Shown here one piece after another: positions 21,010-31,271 of a stretch of 64,000 bases of DNA. A program made the translations under genes and the position numbers. The notes below the pieces were generated by a model, which saw only the letters and a program-made list of their open reading frames with translations, had not been told where the DNA came from and did no database searches. Positions within the stretch are counted from its first letter, which is position 1. Each line of letters starts with the position of its first letter. The DNA comes from Nematopogon swammerdamellus (Eukaryota > Arthropoda > Insecta > Lepidoptera > Adelidae), in assembly GCA_946902875.1 (NCBI GenBank), contig OX336340.1:22397566-22461565 (forward strand). The letters run 5' to 3'.

Positions 21010-21275
21010 ACTTTTTCCACTTTCAGATTTTTTTTTATACGTGGTGTCAACCCATAACACCATGGTGAACTAGGTGCCATGCCATGACAGTGCTTCCTAC
21101 TATGCATTGATTACATACATACATACATACATAGCGTCACGCCTGTTTCCCGGTGGGGTAGGCAGAGACAACGGATCTCCACGTGCCACGATCCTGACAC
21201 ACCTCTGCCGCCTCTTCCACTCCCATAATGTTCTTCATGCATGCTCATCGGTTACGGGTACTAATCACTTGCCCC
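21010..21275 (-). repeat. SINE tail fragment and LINE-like module, minus strand
   Basis: 21010-21095 holds SINE tail blocks (cccataacacc, gaactaggtgccatg). 21112-21275 is the reverse complement of the module at 4195-4340 (ggatctccacgtgccacgat). Confidence 0.6.
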
Positions 21276-21501
21276 TGCATTGATTACTAATTAGAGAAAA
21301 AAAAAACACAACAAAAAACATACAAACAAAAATACTAATAAATTAAACGCACCAACCAGCGTGTCAGCTGTCAGTGTTTTAAATAAATAGTAATAAAAAT
21401 AAAATAATTTATGTAAAACTTAATGTAATAGGAAATATTGTAAGAAAAACAAAAATGTGAGTTTTTAAATTGTGTAATGATTACATAATGTAGATGTTTG
21501 T

Positions 21502-21628
21502 TCACGCCGCGGCCTTGGTGGCGAGTCTCTTGTCGCGCTCCTCCGCGATGGTGAGCCGCACGCCCTTGCCGCGCGGAAGCGAGATGTACGCCTTCGTGCC
21601 CTTGCCGATTATGAACACATTGTTCAAC
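21502..21628 (-). CDS. RpS4: RpS4 exon 6 (C-terminal, stop codon)
   Basis: After an acceptor (ccttgcag on the minus strand) it encodes [40 protein letters not shown] and ends A-stop (TGA at 21504-21502). This is the conserved basic C-terminus of eukaryotic eS4. It begins by completing the arginine codon left by exon 5. Confidence 0.93.
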
Positions 21629-21669
21629 CTGCAAGGAAGAAAATAATGTTTTCATGCAATCCAAAGCAT

Positions 21670-21755
21670 ATTTACTACAGAATGCCCATGGGCGTCGTTA
21701 GACACCTTATGGGTGGCTCGGCACCACAGGTCACGGGCTTTCAATAAAAAAGATT
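21670..21755 (+). mobile_element. LINE 3' tail fragment
   Basis: cagaatgcccatgggcgtcg, then ttagacaccttatgggtggc: the same terminal segment as at 16830-16920, 48000-48110 and 60790-60905. Confidence 0.6.
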
Positions 21756-22329
21756 TCAAGATTTCATCAAATTTCCAACCAAAAATTTAACCACCTCTAT
21801 CATACCATTCTTTCAAAAAAAAATTAAAGACTTTTTTATGTAATCTTCTTTTTTATTACACAAGCTGTGCCCGCGGCTCCGCCCGCTCTCATATTTCACT
21901 TCACTGCTAACCACATAAGCTATTTAGCGTGATAGTAAGTAGCCTATAGTTGATGGGAAGAATCAAGCTATCCGTAGAATTTTGTTTTATTAAAATCGGT
22001 TCAGTGGTTCTCGAGTTATAAGCGGACAGACAGACACTCAGACAGACAGAAAGCAGACGTTGGATTTTATTATAGGTAAGGATTAAAAAAATCTGGTTGT
22101 GGGTGGTTGGATGAAAGGCACATGCTGCGACCGGCCAATGTCCCCTCCAAGAAGGTGTTATATCAGAGACTACACCTTTGGATTGCTGGCTATACTGAAC
22201 TAGAAGTAAGTACACAAATTGCAACAATTTAGCTACCCCAACACAGATTGCATACATTTCCAAATTTGAAATGTGTTTTGCTTTTGTTTGCTTCATCAAT
22301 AAGAAAGTAAAAAAATCTATAAAAAAAAG
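21756..22329. other. RpS4 intron 5, repeat fragments
   Basis: Contains gctgtgcccgcggctccgcc followed by ggttcagtggttctcgagtt and a (gaca)n stretch, a common lepidopteran repeat layout. Around 22110-22210 is a minus-strand piece of the LINE 3' UTR seen at 40705-40935. No coding signal. Confidence 0.5.
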
Positions 22330-22715
22330 CAGCCAAGTGCGAGTCGAACTCGCGCACCAATAGGGACTCGCACACCAAGTCGGACTCGCGCACCAAGTCG
22401 GACTCGCGTACTACCACGCAATTGGCCAGTTTATATTTTGTTACCTTTCGGTTCATACTTTTGTAGATAAAATGTTAGTTCAATGATCATTCGTTAGATG
22501 GGGCTCTTCCGCATATTATGATAATTGTATGGGAGCAGACCGTAATTTTTTTTTTTTGCTGTTTTTATTATTTATTGACATCCGCCATGATATCCGCCAT
22601 AATAACGCATATTCTGTGAAACTTTCAACCGGCTACTTATTACGGTTCAAATGATACAGCCCTCGGACGGTCGGACAGACAGACATACAAACAGACAGCA
22701 TAGGAACCCTTAAAA
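22330..22715 (+). repeat. Family P repeat with tandem agtcgaactcgcgcacca units
   Basis: The 5' block is locally repeated (agtcgaactcgcgcaccaa, then two further gtcggactcgcgc units). After that come ccgccataataacgcatatt and the gacagaca stretch. Antisense in RpS4 intron 5. Confidence 0.75.
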
Positions 22716-22765
22716 ACGAACAGGGCAAGAAATCTATAGTTGACAAAGTAACAATGGTGTGTTAC

Positions 22766-22895
22766 CTGGTGGCGAAGGTGTGTCCCTGCGTGTCCTTGAC
22801 GTGGACAATGTCGAACGAGCCGGGGTGCCGCTCTCGGGACACGATGGTGCCCACACGCCCCAAGTTACGGCCTCCCGTGATCATGCACAGGTTGC
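22766..22895 (-). CDS. RpS4: RpS4 exon 5
   Basis: Bounded by acceptor tattgcag and donor gtaac (minus strand). Encodes [20 protein letters not shown] and [20 protein letters not shown], the KOW-like part of eS4. It starts two bases into the glycine codon split with exon 4 and ends AG, two bases into an arginine codon completed by exon 6. Confidence 0.93.
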
Positions 22896-22924
22896 CTGCA
22901 ATATATCAGAAATAATACATTAAA

Positions 22925-23815
22925 TAAGTGCGAGTCGAACTCGCGCACCGAGGGTTTCCGTATCACAATGTCATGGCTAGCGCCACTCACGCCATCTAAA
23001 ATGGCGTGTTATGAAATGCTTCATATTAGTTAAAATTCATGAGTAGTTAAAATGCTTCATAGTCTATTCGGTAGATGGCGCGTACACATTTTGGTTTCTT
23101 CTATGAGAACCCCAGTGAATTTTTTACTTTTTCTTATTTTTATTATTTGTTGTTATATCGGCCAAAATAACACATCATCTATGAAAATTTCAACGAGCTA
23201 CTCATTACGGTTCAAGAGATACAGCCCTCGGACAGACGGACGGACGCAGACAGACAGACGCATGCTAAATATTAGTTTGACTAATTGATACATTAAGTAT
23301 CAAGTTTATTTAGCACGCATACTAAAATATTACTTTGACTAATTGATACATTAAGTATCAAATTTATTTATTTTATTTTTTGACATTGTACTACAATGTG
23401 GTATGAATATTTATAACTGACATTACTTGATACGATATGTATCAACAATTTCTGACAAAGGCTCTATACACCTGATTTTATCTATACTTTTACTTTAACT
23501 TTTGATTTTATGTGGTCAGAATTATCAAGCTTAAATTATAGTTATTCTAGCTCTCAAACTATATCTTAACACTGTAAGCGGTGTCTATTGTGTAGCTAGT
23601 CACAATGTATTGTAATTGAAGACGTTAAAAAAAAGAACCCTGCGAAGTTTCTTGCCGGCTCTTCTTTGTGGGTGTAATCGAACCGGATTGTAAAAACTAA
23701 CAGGACAAATTCAAGCGTAGTGTACTACCATACGAATGATGAATAAAGAATAAAGAATAAAGAACAGACAGATGGCGTAGGCTTAGTAATAGGGTCCCGT
23801 ACGGATACAAAACCC
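22925..23815 (+). repeat. Family P repeat interrupted by a LINE 3' end
   Basis: The P element runs 22925-23260 and resumes at 23765 (acagacagatggcgtaggct). The inserted block (~23262-23762) has two tandem copies of ttgatacattaagtatcaa and then the AATAAAG-tail LINE end (caatgtattgtaattgaag, gccggctcttctttgtggg, gaataaagaataaag). gacagacag at both edges may be the target-site duplication. Confidence 0.7.
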
Positions 23816-23937
23816 TAAAAAAACTAACTAGACAAAACCTGAAATTCATTAAAATCATACTTTGTAGGTAATTTAGTGTTAATTACTTGAGCAAATATTG
23901 TAATGTGGGAGAGAAAAATAATATCACAACTGTCAGC

Positions 23938-24330
23938 TTCGGTAGCTCAGCGGTGCGGTCAGTCGACTGTCGGTCGTGATCATAAGCACACCTGGGAGCG
24001 GTCAGTACCTGGATGGGTGAACGCTCGACCATTGGGAGGCTGACCGCTGTACGGATTCCACGTAAAACTGTAGAACTGTAGGTCCCTTACCTTCTTACCT
24101 TACTAGGTGGTAGGGTTTAACCCCCCCCGGGTTTGTACCACCGCACTGAATGAAATGTCGGTTAAAACGGCTATGTAAATAGTTTGTGTTTTCCGTCTAG
24201 TCCAGTTTAGCCGGCACGACCGAAGGGAAGCACTGGCATGGCACCTAGTTCACCATAGTGTTATGGGCAGACATCACGGATGTTGTGGATGATGTAGCCA
24301 ACCGTGTCAGTTTCCATAAAAAAAAAACTT
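23938..24330 (+). repeat. 5S-headed SINE, near full length
   Basis: Head tcggtagctcagcggtgcgg (box-A-like), 5S-like gcggtcagtacctggatggg, body gtagggtttaacc ... ccagtttagccggcac, tail gtgtcagtttccat plus an A run. Confidence 0.85.
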
Positions 24331-24454
24331 CTGAGAATGGGAAATTTCATAAATTGTTTCATCAGATCAAGTAGGGCATATCTTCACCATTTTAAAAAAC
24401 TATAACTGAGCCTTATCCCCATATTCAAAGAGTGTGTTTTAATTTTTTATTTCT

Positions 24455-24875
24455 TTTTTATGGAAACTGACACGGTTGGCTACATCACCTACAACATCCA
24501 TGATGTCAGCCCATAACACCGGGTGAACTAGGTGCCATGTCAGTGCTTCCCTTCGGTCGTGCCGGCTATACACTGAACTGGACGGAAAACACAACTATTT
24601 ACATAGCCGTTTCGACCGACCTTTCATTCAGTGCAGTGGTATCAACCCGGGCGGGTTAAACCCTACCACCTAGTAATATTTTTTTTTTTTTTTTTTTTTT
24701 ATGGAACCTGACACGGTTGGCTACATCACCTACAACATCCGTGATGTCAGCCCATAACACAGGGTGAACTAGGTGCCATGTCAGTGCTTCCCTTCATTTC
24801 ATGTCGGCTACACTAAACTGGACGGAAAACACGAACTATTTACATAGCCGTTTCGACCGACGTTTCGTTCAGTAT
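24455..24875 (-). repeat. Two tandem minus-strand SINE copies
   Basis: Copy 1 at 24455-24678 and copy 2 at 24680-24875 each start (plus-strand view) with a T run and atggaa.ctgacacggttgg. Copy 2 inserted within or next to the cctagtaata end of copy 1. Its 3' part is replaced by tata-rich sequence. Confidence 0.8.
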
Positions 24876-25206
24876 ATAATATATATAACAGTAATATATA
24901 TTCATATATATTCAGTATATAACAGTAGAAATATAATTAATGCCGAAAGTCGGCCGCAAGACCGGGACAATCGTGTCCTCCAGGCGTTTCTATCACTTTT
25001 TGCTGCCGGGATACGTGTGTCCCGCGGGCGGTTTAGCGATTAACCTGGGGTTCTTCAATTATCGTATTGACTGCACCACTGGTCGATCGGCACACCCGCG
25101 CTGGTTTTAATTTTGAAAAAACACCTATGCCCGATGCCGATGTTGGGTGATATTGTAGGCCTGCATTATACACTGAACTGAGTTGAAACGATATAACTAG
25201 CGTTAA
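24876..25206. other. RpS4 intron 4, no gene seen
   Basis: AT-rich with a tatattcagtatataacag repeat at the left. Nothing else recognised. Confidence 0.4.
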
Positions 25207-25358
25207 TAGATTCAGATTCAGATATTTATTTCGCTATAAAGAACACACAACAATAACAATATTTCATTGAGACATATGCATATTCAGTATGGTTCGTCAT
25301 CATTTTTTTTTTTGTCATTTCCCGTTCAGCTGTGCAATCTATAAGGAAGCCTCTATTG

Positions 25359-25753
25359 TCAGCCTCGATAGCTCAGTGGTGCAGACAGTCAACTGTCGCT
25401 ATTGAATGTTAAGCAACGCTGGGTGCGGTCAGTACTTGGATGGGTGACCGCTGACCGTTGGAGGCTGACCGAGGTTCGGATTCCTCGTAAAACTGTAGGT
25501 CCCTTCCCTCCTAATCTTACTTGGTGGTAGGGTTTAACCCGCCCGAGTTGGTACCACCGCACTGAATGAAACGTCGGTCTAAACGGCTATGTAAATAGTT
25601 CGTGTTTTCCGACCAGTTCAGTGTAGCCGGCACGATCAAAGGGGGAAGCACTGACATGGCACCTAGTTCACCCGGTGTTATGGGCTGACATCACGGACGT
25701 TGTAGGTGATGTAGCCAACCGTGTCAGTTTCCATAAAAAAAAAAAAAAAAAAA
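25359..25753 (+). repeat. 5S-headed SINE, near full length
   Basis: tcagcctcgatagctcagtg, then taagcaacgctgggtgcgg and tcagtacttggatgggtgac, body, and ~20 A residues at the end. Inserted in the older LINE fragment. Confidence 0.88.
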
Positions 25754-25803
25754 CTGGGTAAGAAACCTTACAGAGCTTTTTTTAAATATAACTTACATAC
25801 TAA

Positions 25804-25949
25804 GGCCCACTTGTACCAACACAAATTTAATATATAAACCAGTTTAACTCGCTAAACCAGTTAAAGCTAGCACCCGTTGACTGGTGGGAACCGCGTTTAA
25901 ATCCATAACTCGCTACTTAACTTTAAACTCGTGTTGGTGCAAGTGGGCC
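25804..25949. mobile_element. PIF/Harbinger-like MITE with TAA target-site duplication
   Basis: 146 bp. Terminal inverted repeats ggcccacttgtaccaacac and gtgttggtgcaagtgggcc, flanked on both sides by TAA (25801-25803, 25950-25952). Three-base TWA duplications are characteristic of PIF/Harbinger elements. No transposase. Confidence 0.85.
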
Positions 25950-26048
25950 TAAGTTTCATTATGTTAAATATAACATACTATATCTAAGCATAGAAATGTA
26001 GCTTGTGTGCATGTGATCTGTTCAGATGAATAAAATAGCATCACGCAC

Positions 26049-26220
26049 CGGACTCAAACTTGATGAAGTCCATGATCTTGGTGGTGGTGATGTCGAGCTG
26101 GATCGAGTCGTTGACCTTGATGAGCGGGTCGGGGTAGCGGATGGTGCGGCCGTCGTGCGTCGTCAGGAACGGCACATTCTTGGGGCCCATCTGCACGCGC
26201 TTCACTTTGCACAGCTTGTA
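26049..26220 (-). CDS. RpS4: RpS4 exon 4
   Basis: Encodes [40 protein letters not shown] and [18 protein letters not shown], the conserved central domain of eS4. Acceptor catgttacag and donor gtgcgt on the minus strand. 172 bp; it leaves one base of a glycine codon for exon 5. Confidence 0.94.
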
Positions 26221-26264
26221 CTGTAACATGAAACGGCATTACATATTTTTATGTTCTTTAGTTT

Positions 26265-26727
26265 TAGTTTTTTTTTCTATGGAAACTGACACGGTCGGCT
26301 ACATCACCTACAACATCCGTGATGTCAACCCATAACACCGGGTGAACTTGGTGCCACGTCAGTGCTTCCCTTCGGTCGTGCCGGCTACACTGAACTGGAC
26401 GGAAAACACAAACTATTTACATAGCCGTTTCGACCGACCTTTCATTCAGTGCGGTGTGGTACCAAGCCGGGCGGGTTAAACCCTACCACCTATACTATTA
26501 TCAAAACAAACGTGCAGCTCGCACAACAATATTTTATGGCTTACTGAACGGAGATTCCCTTTACTAAGCCATAAAACTTTATTATGCGAACTGCACGTTT
26601 GTTTTGATTTGAGAATAGTAATATAAGAAGGGAGTCATATCCATTAGTCGCCTTTTACGACATACACGGGGAGAGATGCAGTGGGGCTATTCTTTTAAAG
26701 TACCGGCCCCACACGGTACAAGTTTTA
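26265..26727 (-). repeat. SINE-family copy interrupted by a MITE
   Basis: Full SINE-family layout from the T run (26265) to gtaccggccccacacggtac (26727) on the plus strand. It is split between cctaccaccta and gtaatataagaagg by the 124 bp MITE listed next. Uninterrupted siblings read cctagtaatataag. Confidence 0.85.
26493..26616. mobile_element. Tc1/mariner-like MITE inserted in SINE
   Basis: Ends are inverted repeats (tactattatcaaaacaaacg at left, its near reverse complement gtttgttttgatttgagaat at right). The insertion point in sibling SINEs is at a TA, consistent with a TA duplication. No coding capacity. Confidence 0.75.
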
Positions 26728-26784
26728 AAATTATAACCTTGTGAATGCAACCATCAACGGGCAATAGCAAAATGCGCTGGGAAA

Positions 26785-27055
26785 AAAAAACCGGCCAAGT
26801 GCGAGTCGGACTCGCGCACCGAGGTTACCACCACAACAAAAAAAAACATTGAAAAAAAACACGTTTCTTGTATGGGAACTCCCCTTAATTTTTTACTTCT
26901 ATTTTTTATTATTTGTTGTTATATCCGCCATAATTACACATATTCTGTGAAAATTTCAACGGGCTACCTATTACGATTCAACAGATACAGCCCTCGGACA
27001 GACAGACGGCGTAGGCTTAGTAATAGGCTTCCGTACGGGATACGGAAACCTAAAA
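26785..27055 (+). repeat. Family P repeat
   Basis: gccaagtgcgagtcggactc ... ccgccataattacacatatt ... gacagacggcgtaggctta. Antisense in RpS4 intron 3. Confidence 0.85.
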
Positions 27056-27175
27056 ATGTAGCCGGGAGTGGATGGATGAGAAGAGAGGAAGACCGCGTGT
27101 GGTGGCGTGCCTTGGGAGAGGCCTATGTCCAGCAGTGGACCGATAAGGGCTGACGATGATGATGACGACTTGAGT
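27056..27175 (+). mobile_element. RTE-type LINE C-terminal end with gatgat tail
   Basis: The frame VAGSGWMRREEDRVWWRALG then EAYVQQWTDKG-stop is the C-terminus of insect RTE reverse transcriptases. It is followed by gacgatgatgatgacg, the usual RTE tail. Confidence 0.75.
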
Positions 27176-27207
27176 TAAGATTAGGAAATAAATAAATATG
27201 AAAAAAC

Positions 27208-27305
27208 CTTGGCCTCCTCGGGTGTGATGCGGTGGATGGTGAAGCGTCCCTTCACGTCGTAGATTAGCCGGAACAGCTCGTTGGTCTTCTCAATCGACAC
27301 CACAT
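27208..27305 (-). CDS. RpS4: RpS4 exon 3
   Basis: Acceptor gtgcattacag; donor gttttt (a non-optimal but conserved-GT donor). Encodes (D)[19 protein letters not shown] and [13 protein letters not shown], matching eS4. It completes the aspartate codon begun at the end of exon 2 and ends in phase 0. Confidence 0.94.
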
Positions 27306-27476
27306 CTGTAATGCACAATTAATTGTTGCAGCTTATTATACATGCATACATGGTCTGGACCACTGGACTGATTGCTTTACGGTTTTCAAAGATAATTAAT
27401 GAATCACCTAATAGAAATACGGGTATGATGATGATTATGATTTTAATTGTGAGAGTTAGGGACCCTGGGCCCTGTT

Positions 27477-28043
27477 GTCACTGTGACCTAGGAAGATCTA
27501 TTGTGATCTCTCAAAAGTTTATTGTCACTGTGACCTAGGAAGATCTATTGTGATCTCTCAAAAGTTTATTGTCACTGTGACCTAGGAAGATCTATTGTGA
27601 TCTCTCAAAAGTTTATTGTCACTGTGACCTAGGAAGATCTATTGTGATCTCTCAAAAGTTTATTGTCACTGTGACCTAGGAAGATCTATTGTGATCTCTC
27701 AAAAGTTTATTGTCACTGTGACCTAGGAAGATCTATTGTGATCTCTCAAAAGTTTATTGTCACTGTGACCTAGGAAGATCTATTGTGATCTCTCAAAAGT
27801 TTATTGTCACTGTGACCTAGGAAGATCTATTGTGATCTCTCAAAAGTTTATTGTCACTGTGACCTAGGAAGATCTATTGTGATCTCTCAAAAGTTTATTG
27901 TCACTGTGACCTAGGAAGATCTATTGTGATCTCTCAAAAGTTTATTGTCACTGTGACCTAGGAAGATCTATTGTGATCTCTCAAAAGTTTATTGTCACTG
28001 TGACCTAGGAAGATCTATTTTGATCTCTCAAAAGTTTATAGTC
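27477..28043. repeat. 47 bp minisatellite, 12 copies, in RpS4 intron 2
   Basis: Unit ctgtgacctaggaagatcta + ttgtgatctctcaaaagttt + attgtca. Copies start at 27481, 27528, 27575 and every 47 bp to 27998. They are identical by eye except for changes in the last one (ctattttgatct). The spacing is exact and there are no unique spacers. Confidence 0.97.
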
Positions 28044-28884
28044 ATATTTCCGCTATGAACCGAATTATATTCTTGGGGTTGAGGGGCTTTATTTGGCAAA
28101 AATATAACCCCCAAGATTACTGCTTCTACTGTGAATGAGCACTTCACATTCACAAGGATGTGTATGGATGTTTCACACCTTCCCTGTCCGGGGACCCGAC
28201 CGCGGGTCCCGCACTGCTAGTTCGAGACGTCCGGGACCCACCGGCGGCAGACCTCACGCACTCTATGTACTTGCGGGCGATAACTACCTACCGCCCGGCG
28301 CACCGCCGCCGGTGAATTTCTATGGGCTGCCCAAAGAATATAAACAGCCGAAGAATATAAACAGGCGAAGCTGCAAAGCAATAATCACTTTACACTCGAT
28401 CGTTAAGGTACATTTTCGCACACAGCGATTGGCGATGTGAAGCAGTAAGCTATTAAAACCCGAAGGTGGGAACTTTTTCTATGGAGTGATTTATCTGTTA
28501 CTAAGTAACTATTTAGTAATCTGTGCCGGCGGGTCCCGTGCAACGAACACTTTAGATGATAAAAAAAGTTATAGGACTTGTTAGAACGGCTTAGGATTGT
28601 TTGGACTTTCCAAGAAGGTATCACATATGAAAAACCTCGAAAAATATATATTTGTAAATATATCGCCAGGTAACTTAAGATACAATCTCAGTTGGACTTG
28701 ACAATGAAATTTTAGGTCTTGCATGGTGGACAGGAAAGTTGTTAATCCTCTTGTATACAGAACCTGCACACCGATGTGTCGCTAAGGCCCATTCCGTGTA
28801 GATGTTTGTTCAGTCTGTGTCCTGTTAAAGTCCTTGTTAGGACTCTTATGTTGTTCCGGTTTAGGTTTAATACCTCGGAAGTGA
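28044..28884. other. RpS4 intron 2, no gene seen
   Basis: Unique-looking sequence with a GC-rich stretch at 28190-28320 (gaccgcgggtcccgcactgc). It lies in the intron on the antisense side; no splice-bounded exon recognised. Confidence 0.4.
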
Positions 28885-28995
28885 AGAAGAAATGAAGGGA
28901 AGCACTGATATAGCACCTAATTCACCCGGTGTTATGGGCTGACAACACGGATGTTGTAGGTGATTTAGCCAACCATGTCTCTTTCCATAAAAAAA
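28885..28995 (+). repeat. SINE tail fragment
   Basis: gaagggaagcactgatatag, ttcacccggtgttatgggc, then an A run at 28987. Confidence 0.7.
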
Positions 28996-29008
28996 AAAAA
29001 CAAAAAAA

Positions 29009-29185
29009 TTAATTCGCGAGTACCCAGAAAGTAGTGCCTTCGCATGCAGTGGGAACCACTGCTGCTTGCTTTGGTTGTGTGCCCAGGAGAGTATTTCTTG
29101 GGTTGATTAGTGGATTTTCAGCTCCATCCCTAGCAATTTGATCGGCTTCTTCGTTGCCGTCAATTCCACTATGCCGAGGTCGAAG
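29009..29185 (-). mobile_element. LINE RNase H domain fragment
   Basis: The minus-strand frame contains [20 protein letters not shown], the conserved C-terminal RNase H motif of non-LTR retrotransposons. Upstream catalytic parts are missing. In RpS4 intron 2, same strand as RpS4. Confidence 0.8.
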
Positions 29186-29254
29186 GCATGCAAGGTTTTG
29201 CATCAAATCGATTGCGGGCAAGAGAGTAGATTTTGTAAGTAAGTAAAAACGAAC

Positions 29255-29513
29255 CCATGAATCCAGCGGGGTAGCTGGGGTCGGTCCTCACTTTGCCGTC
29301 GACCTTGATGAGGCGCTGCTTCACAATCTTCGTCACCTCGGTGCCGGTGAGCGCGTACTTGAGCCGATTGCGCAGGAAGATCACGAGCGGCAGGCACTCG
29401 CGCAGCTTGTGCGGTCCAGTGCTCGGCCGCGGGGCGTACACGCCGCCGAGCTTGTCCAACATCCATGCCTTCGGCGCGTTAAGACGCTTCAGATGCTTCT
29501 TTGGACCGCGAGC
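29255..29513 (-). CDS. RpS4: RpS4 exon 2 (N-terminal body, S4 domain)
   Basis: Small-subunit ribosomal protein eS4, a structural component of the cytosolic 40S subunit that binds 18S rRNA. This exon begins [20 protein letters not shown] right after an acceptor (gatgtag), then [20 protein letters not shown], and ends YPAGFM plus one base before a GT donor. The six exons (29880-29882, 29255-29513, 27208-27305, 26049-26220, 22766-22895, 21502-21628) total 789 nt with all phases matching, giving 262 aa, the usual eS4 length. No stop or frameshift, so the gene looks functional. Introns total ~7.6 kb and hold most of the local transposable-element load. Confidence 0.96.
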
Positions 29514-29879
29514 CTACATCGACACACAAGTTGACACTCATAACAAATAGACAACATAACCTACAACTTCGAAATAGTGAATAACGAGAACCGGCTTCCC
29601 AGCGGAGGCCACTGCCGATAGGTCGGACGCGAAGGTACCTCTGAGATATAACTCCGAAGCTTCAGATGTTTCTTTATTACGATGATTACTAAATGTGTCA
29701 TACATCAATCGTAAACTTCAAACTATGAGGCCGCACGGACGCAGCGCTTTACACTGGAAATATTGGTCGGACATCAATCAAAATAGAGTAGGGCTAACGT
29801 ATATACAGCCTCAAATCGGTGGAAGCCGTAAATACGTAGATTTATTTGGATTTTGCAAAATTATCGACGCGAAACTCAC

Positions 29880-29882
29880 CAT
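29880..29882 (-). CDS. RpS4: RpS4 exon 1 (start codon only)
   Basis: On the minus strand cctccaacATG is followed at once by a consensus donor gtgagt. An exon carrying just the ATG is typical of eS4 genes, and exon 2 begins at alanine 2. The intron is 366 bp. Confidence 0.85.
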
Positions 29883-29960
29883 GTTGGAGGCAACTTTTTT
29901 TAGAAAAGAAAACGTCAACGTCAAACGTGACGGCCTGACGGATAAACAGCACACACAACA
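29883..29960 (-). promoter_or_regulatory. RpS4 5' UTR and likely TOP start region
   Basis: Reading towards the ATG on the minus strand, the sequence holds a pyrimidine tract gttttcttttct ~25 nt before the start codon. This suits a 5'-terminal oligopyrimidine mRNA, the usual start of ribosomal protein transcripts, known to be under growth-dependent translational control. The exact start site is not determined. Confidence 0.45.
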
Positions 29961-30139
29961 ACAAACAACACAACACACACCACACCACTACCAAAGAGAA
30001 TATAATCACTACGTTTTAAGAGACGAGCGGTTCTTTGTAGCGATACGACACCTGCAAGACTGCACTCCCTCGAATCCCTCGATCCTGCAAACCTACTCCG
30101 GGAACCAACAGAAGGCGATTTTCGTTTGGCTGTATATAT
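29961..30139. other. Upstream of RpS4, no feature seen
   Basis: An open frame (29695-30168, plus) crosses this region and the RpS4 5' exon, but it looks accidental. Confidence 0.4.
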
Positions 30140-30215
30140 ATTTCGTTAGCTCAGTGGTAAACGTGTAGGGTTTTGTATTTTGGGTGCGTGGGTTCGAACC
30201 CCACAAAATGCTTTT
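30140..30215 (+). repeat. tRNA-like relic
   Basis: ttagctcagtggtaaacg resembles box A, and gtgggttcgaaccccac forms a good T arm with box B. The acceptor and D stems do not pair, so a working tRNA is not supported. Likely a tRNA pseudogene or SINE head. Confidence 0.45.
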
Positions 30216-30599
30216 TGTATTTTTTTGCTTTTTTTTTCTTTTTAATATTACAGTGTTTAAATTTTTTTAGGGTGTCTAGTTTTTTTTATAACCACCTAGA
30301 AGCTTTATTTTCGGAAATACAAACGTAAAAAACGACATGCACCGCCACAACATTAGGTTAGGGTTAATATATAGAAGATGCGTCGCTACCGCATCTTCTT
30401 AGCCTGGTTATTTTTTTTTAAACCACCTAAACACCACTTATTTATCACTTGCCGAAGAACCAAACGAGGGATTGCAGGATTAAGGTTTCGAGGGATTGAA
30501 CAAAGTCTTTCAGGAGGCGGACCGTTCTTTGTAGTATTCGTTTTGTTTTTTTTTTCTACGGAAAGGCAAAGATAGTGTGACCGTATAGCCACAACAACC

Positions 30600-31190
30600 A
30601 CAAAACACTGCTATTAGAAAGAACTTAGCCTGCGGAAATCAAAACTTAGGCCAAAAATTAAAAAATAAAACTTCACGAAAAGAATTTATTTTCAATAGCG
30701 ACCTAAGATTGCCTCTTCTCCGGCGCTGCGGGAAGTGCAGCCCCGCCGTCCTTGCGTAACACCGCGCAGGCACCCATGCTCGCCTCCGCAGCTTCGGCTT
30801 TTTGATCGCCTGCGGCGACCAGCCTAAGCCGCTCCGGCTCACACGGGTGCCTGCGCTGTGTTACGGCGAACGGGGGCTGCATTCCCTCCGCACCTCCGGC
30901 TTATAAAAACACTCTAGGGAAAAACCACACTAACAGGTTATGTCGGGGCGGTGGATTTAGTTTAGCTCCATTGTCCTTTCAAATGTTGTCAACACACACC
31001 TTATCTATACACCATTCTGTACGATGAACGACGAACTTGCTTCGCTTCTCGACTTCGTTATAAGTCTATGGTTATAAGCGTTGTGCGTGGCAAGGCAAGC
31101 GTGTGCGTAGTATGGTAATTTTTGCTCCAGCAGCGTCAGCCAAAGAATATAATATAATACTAGCTGTCAGGTTTGCTCAAACAAATTAAT
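30600..31190. repeat. Composite repeat shared (inverted) with 43.9-44.6 kb
   Basis: Blocks cagcctgcggaaatcaaaac-like, ataaaaacactctaggg, aacaggttatgtcggggcgg and ggacaatgg recur in reverse order and orientation at 43.9-44.5 kb. GC-rich centre around 30720-30890. Confidence 0.6.
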
Positions 31191-31239
31191 AATCTGTGTA
31201 AAAAATTGGTTGTCTGTAAAGTCGGTTTACGGACGATAG

Positions 31240-31271
31240 TTTTATTTATTTATTTATTTATTTATTTATTT
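31240..31271. repeat. TTTA microsatellite
   Basis: About eight TTTA units. Confidence 0.9.

Larger units (their letters stand above)
25207..25995 (-). mobile_element. LINE 3' end (gaatct tail), carrying two nested insertions
   Basis: Reverse complement of 7080-7400: starts attcagattcagatattta and contains catattcagtatggttcgtc and aagaaaccttacagagc. It is interrupted by a SINE (25359-25753) and a MITE (25804-25949), so it is the oldest layer. Confidence 0.75.

Noticed and set aside
20529..21107. 192-codon minus-strand ORF
   Set aside because: Spans both foldback elements and SINE pieces; open by chance in GC-rich palindromes.
27477..28043. CRISPR-like regular spacing
   Set aside because: The whole 47 bp unit is repeated with no unique spacers, and the genome is animal. 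It is a minisatellite.
29514..29879. Intronic snoRNA in RpS4 intron 1
   Set aside because: Ribosomal protein introns often host snoRNAs, but I found no clear paired C/D or H/ACA boxes here. A snoRNA search would be needed.
29695..30168. 157-codon plus-strand ORF
   Set aside because: Runs across the RpS4 start codon, intron 1 and 5' UTR on the opposite strand; no recognisable domain.
30140..30215. tRNA gene
   Set aside because: Good box B arm, but the acceptor and D stems do not pair and the anticodon arm is not convincing.
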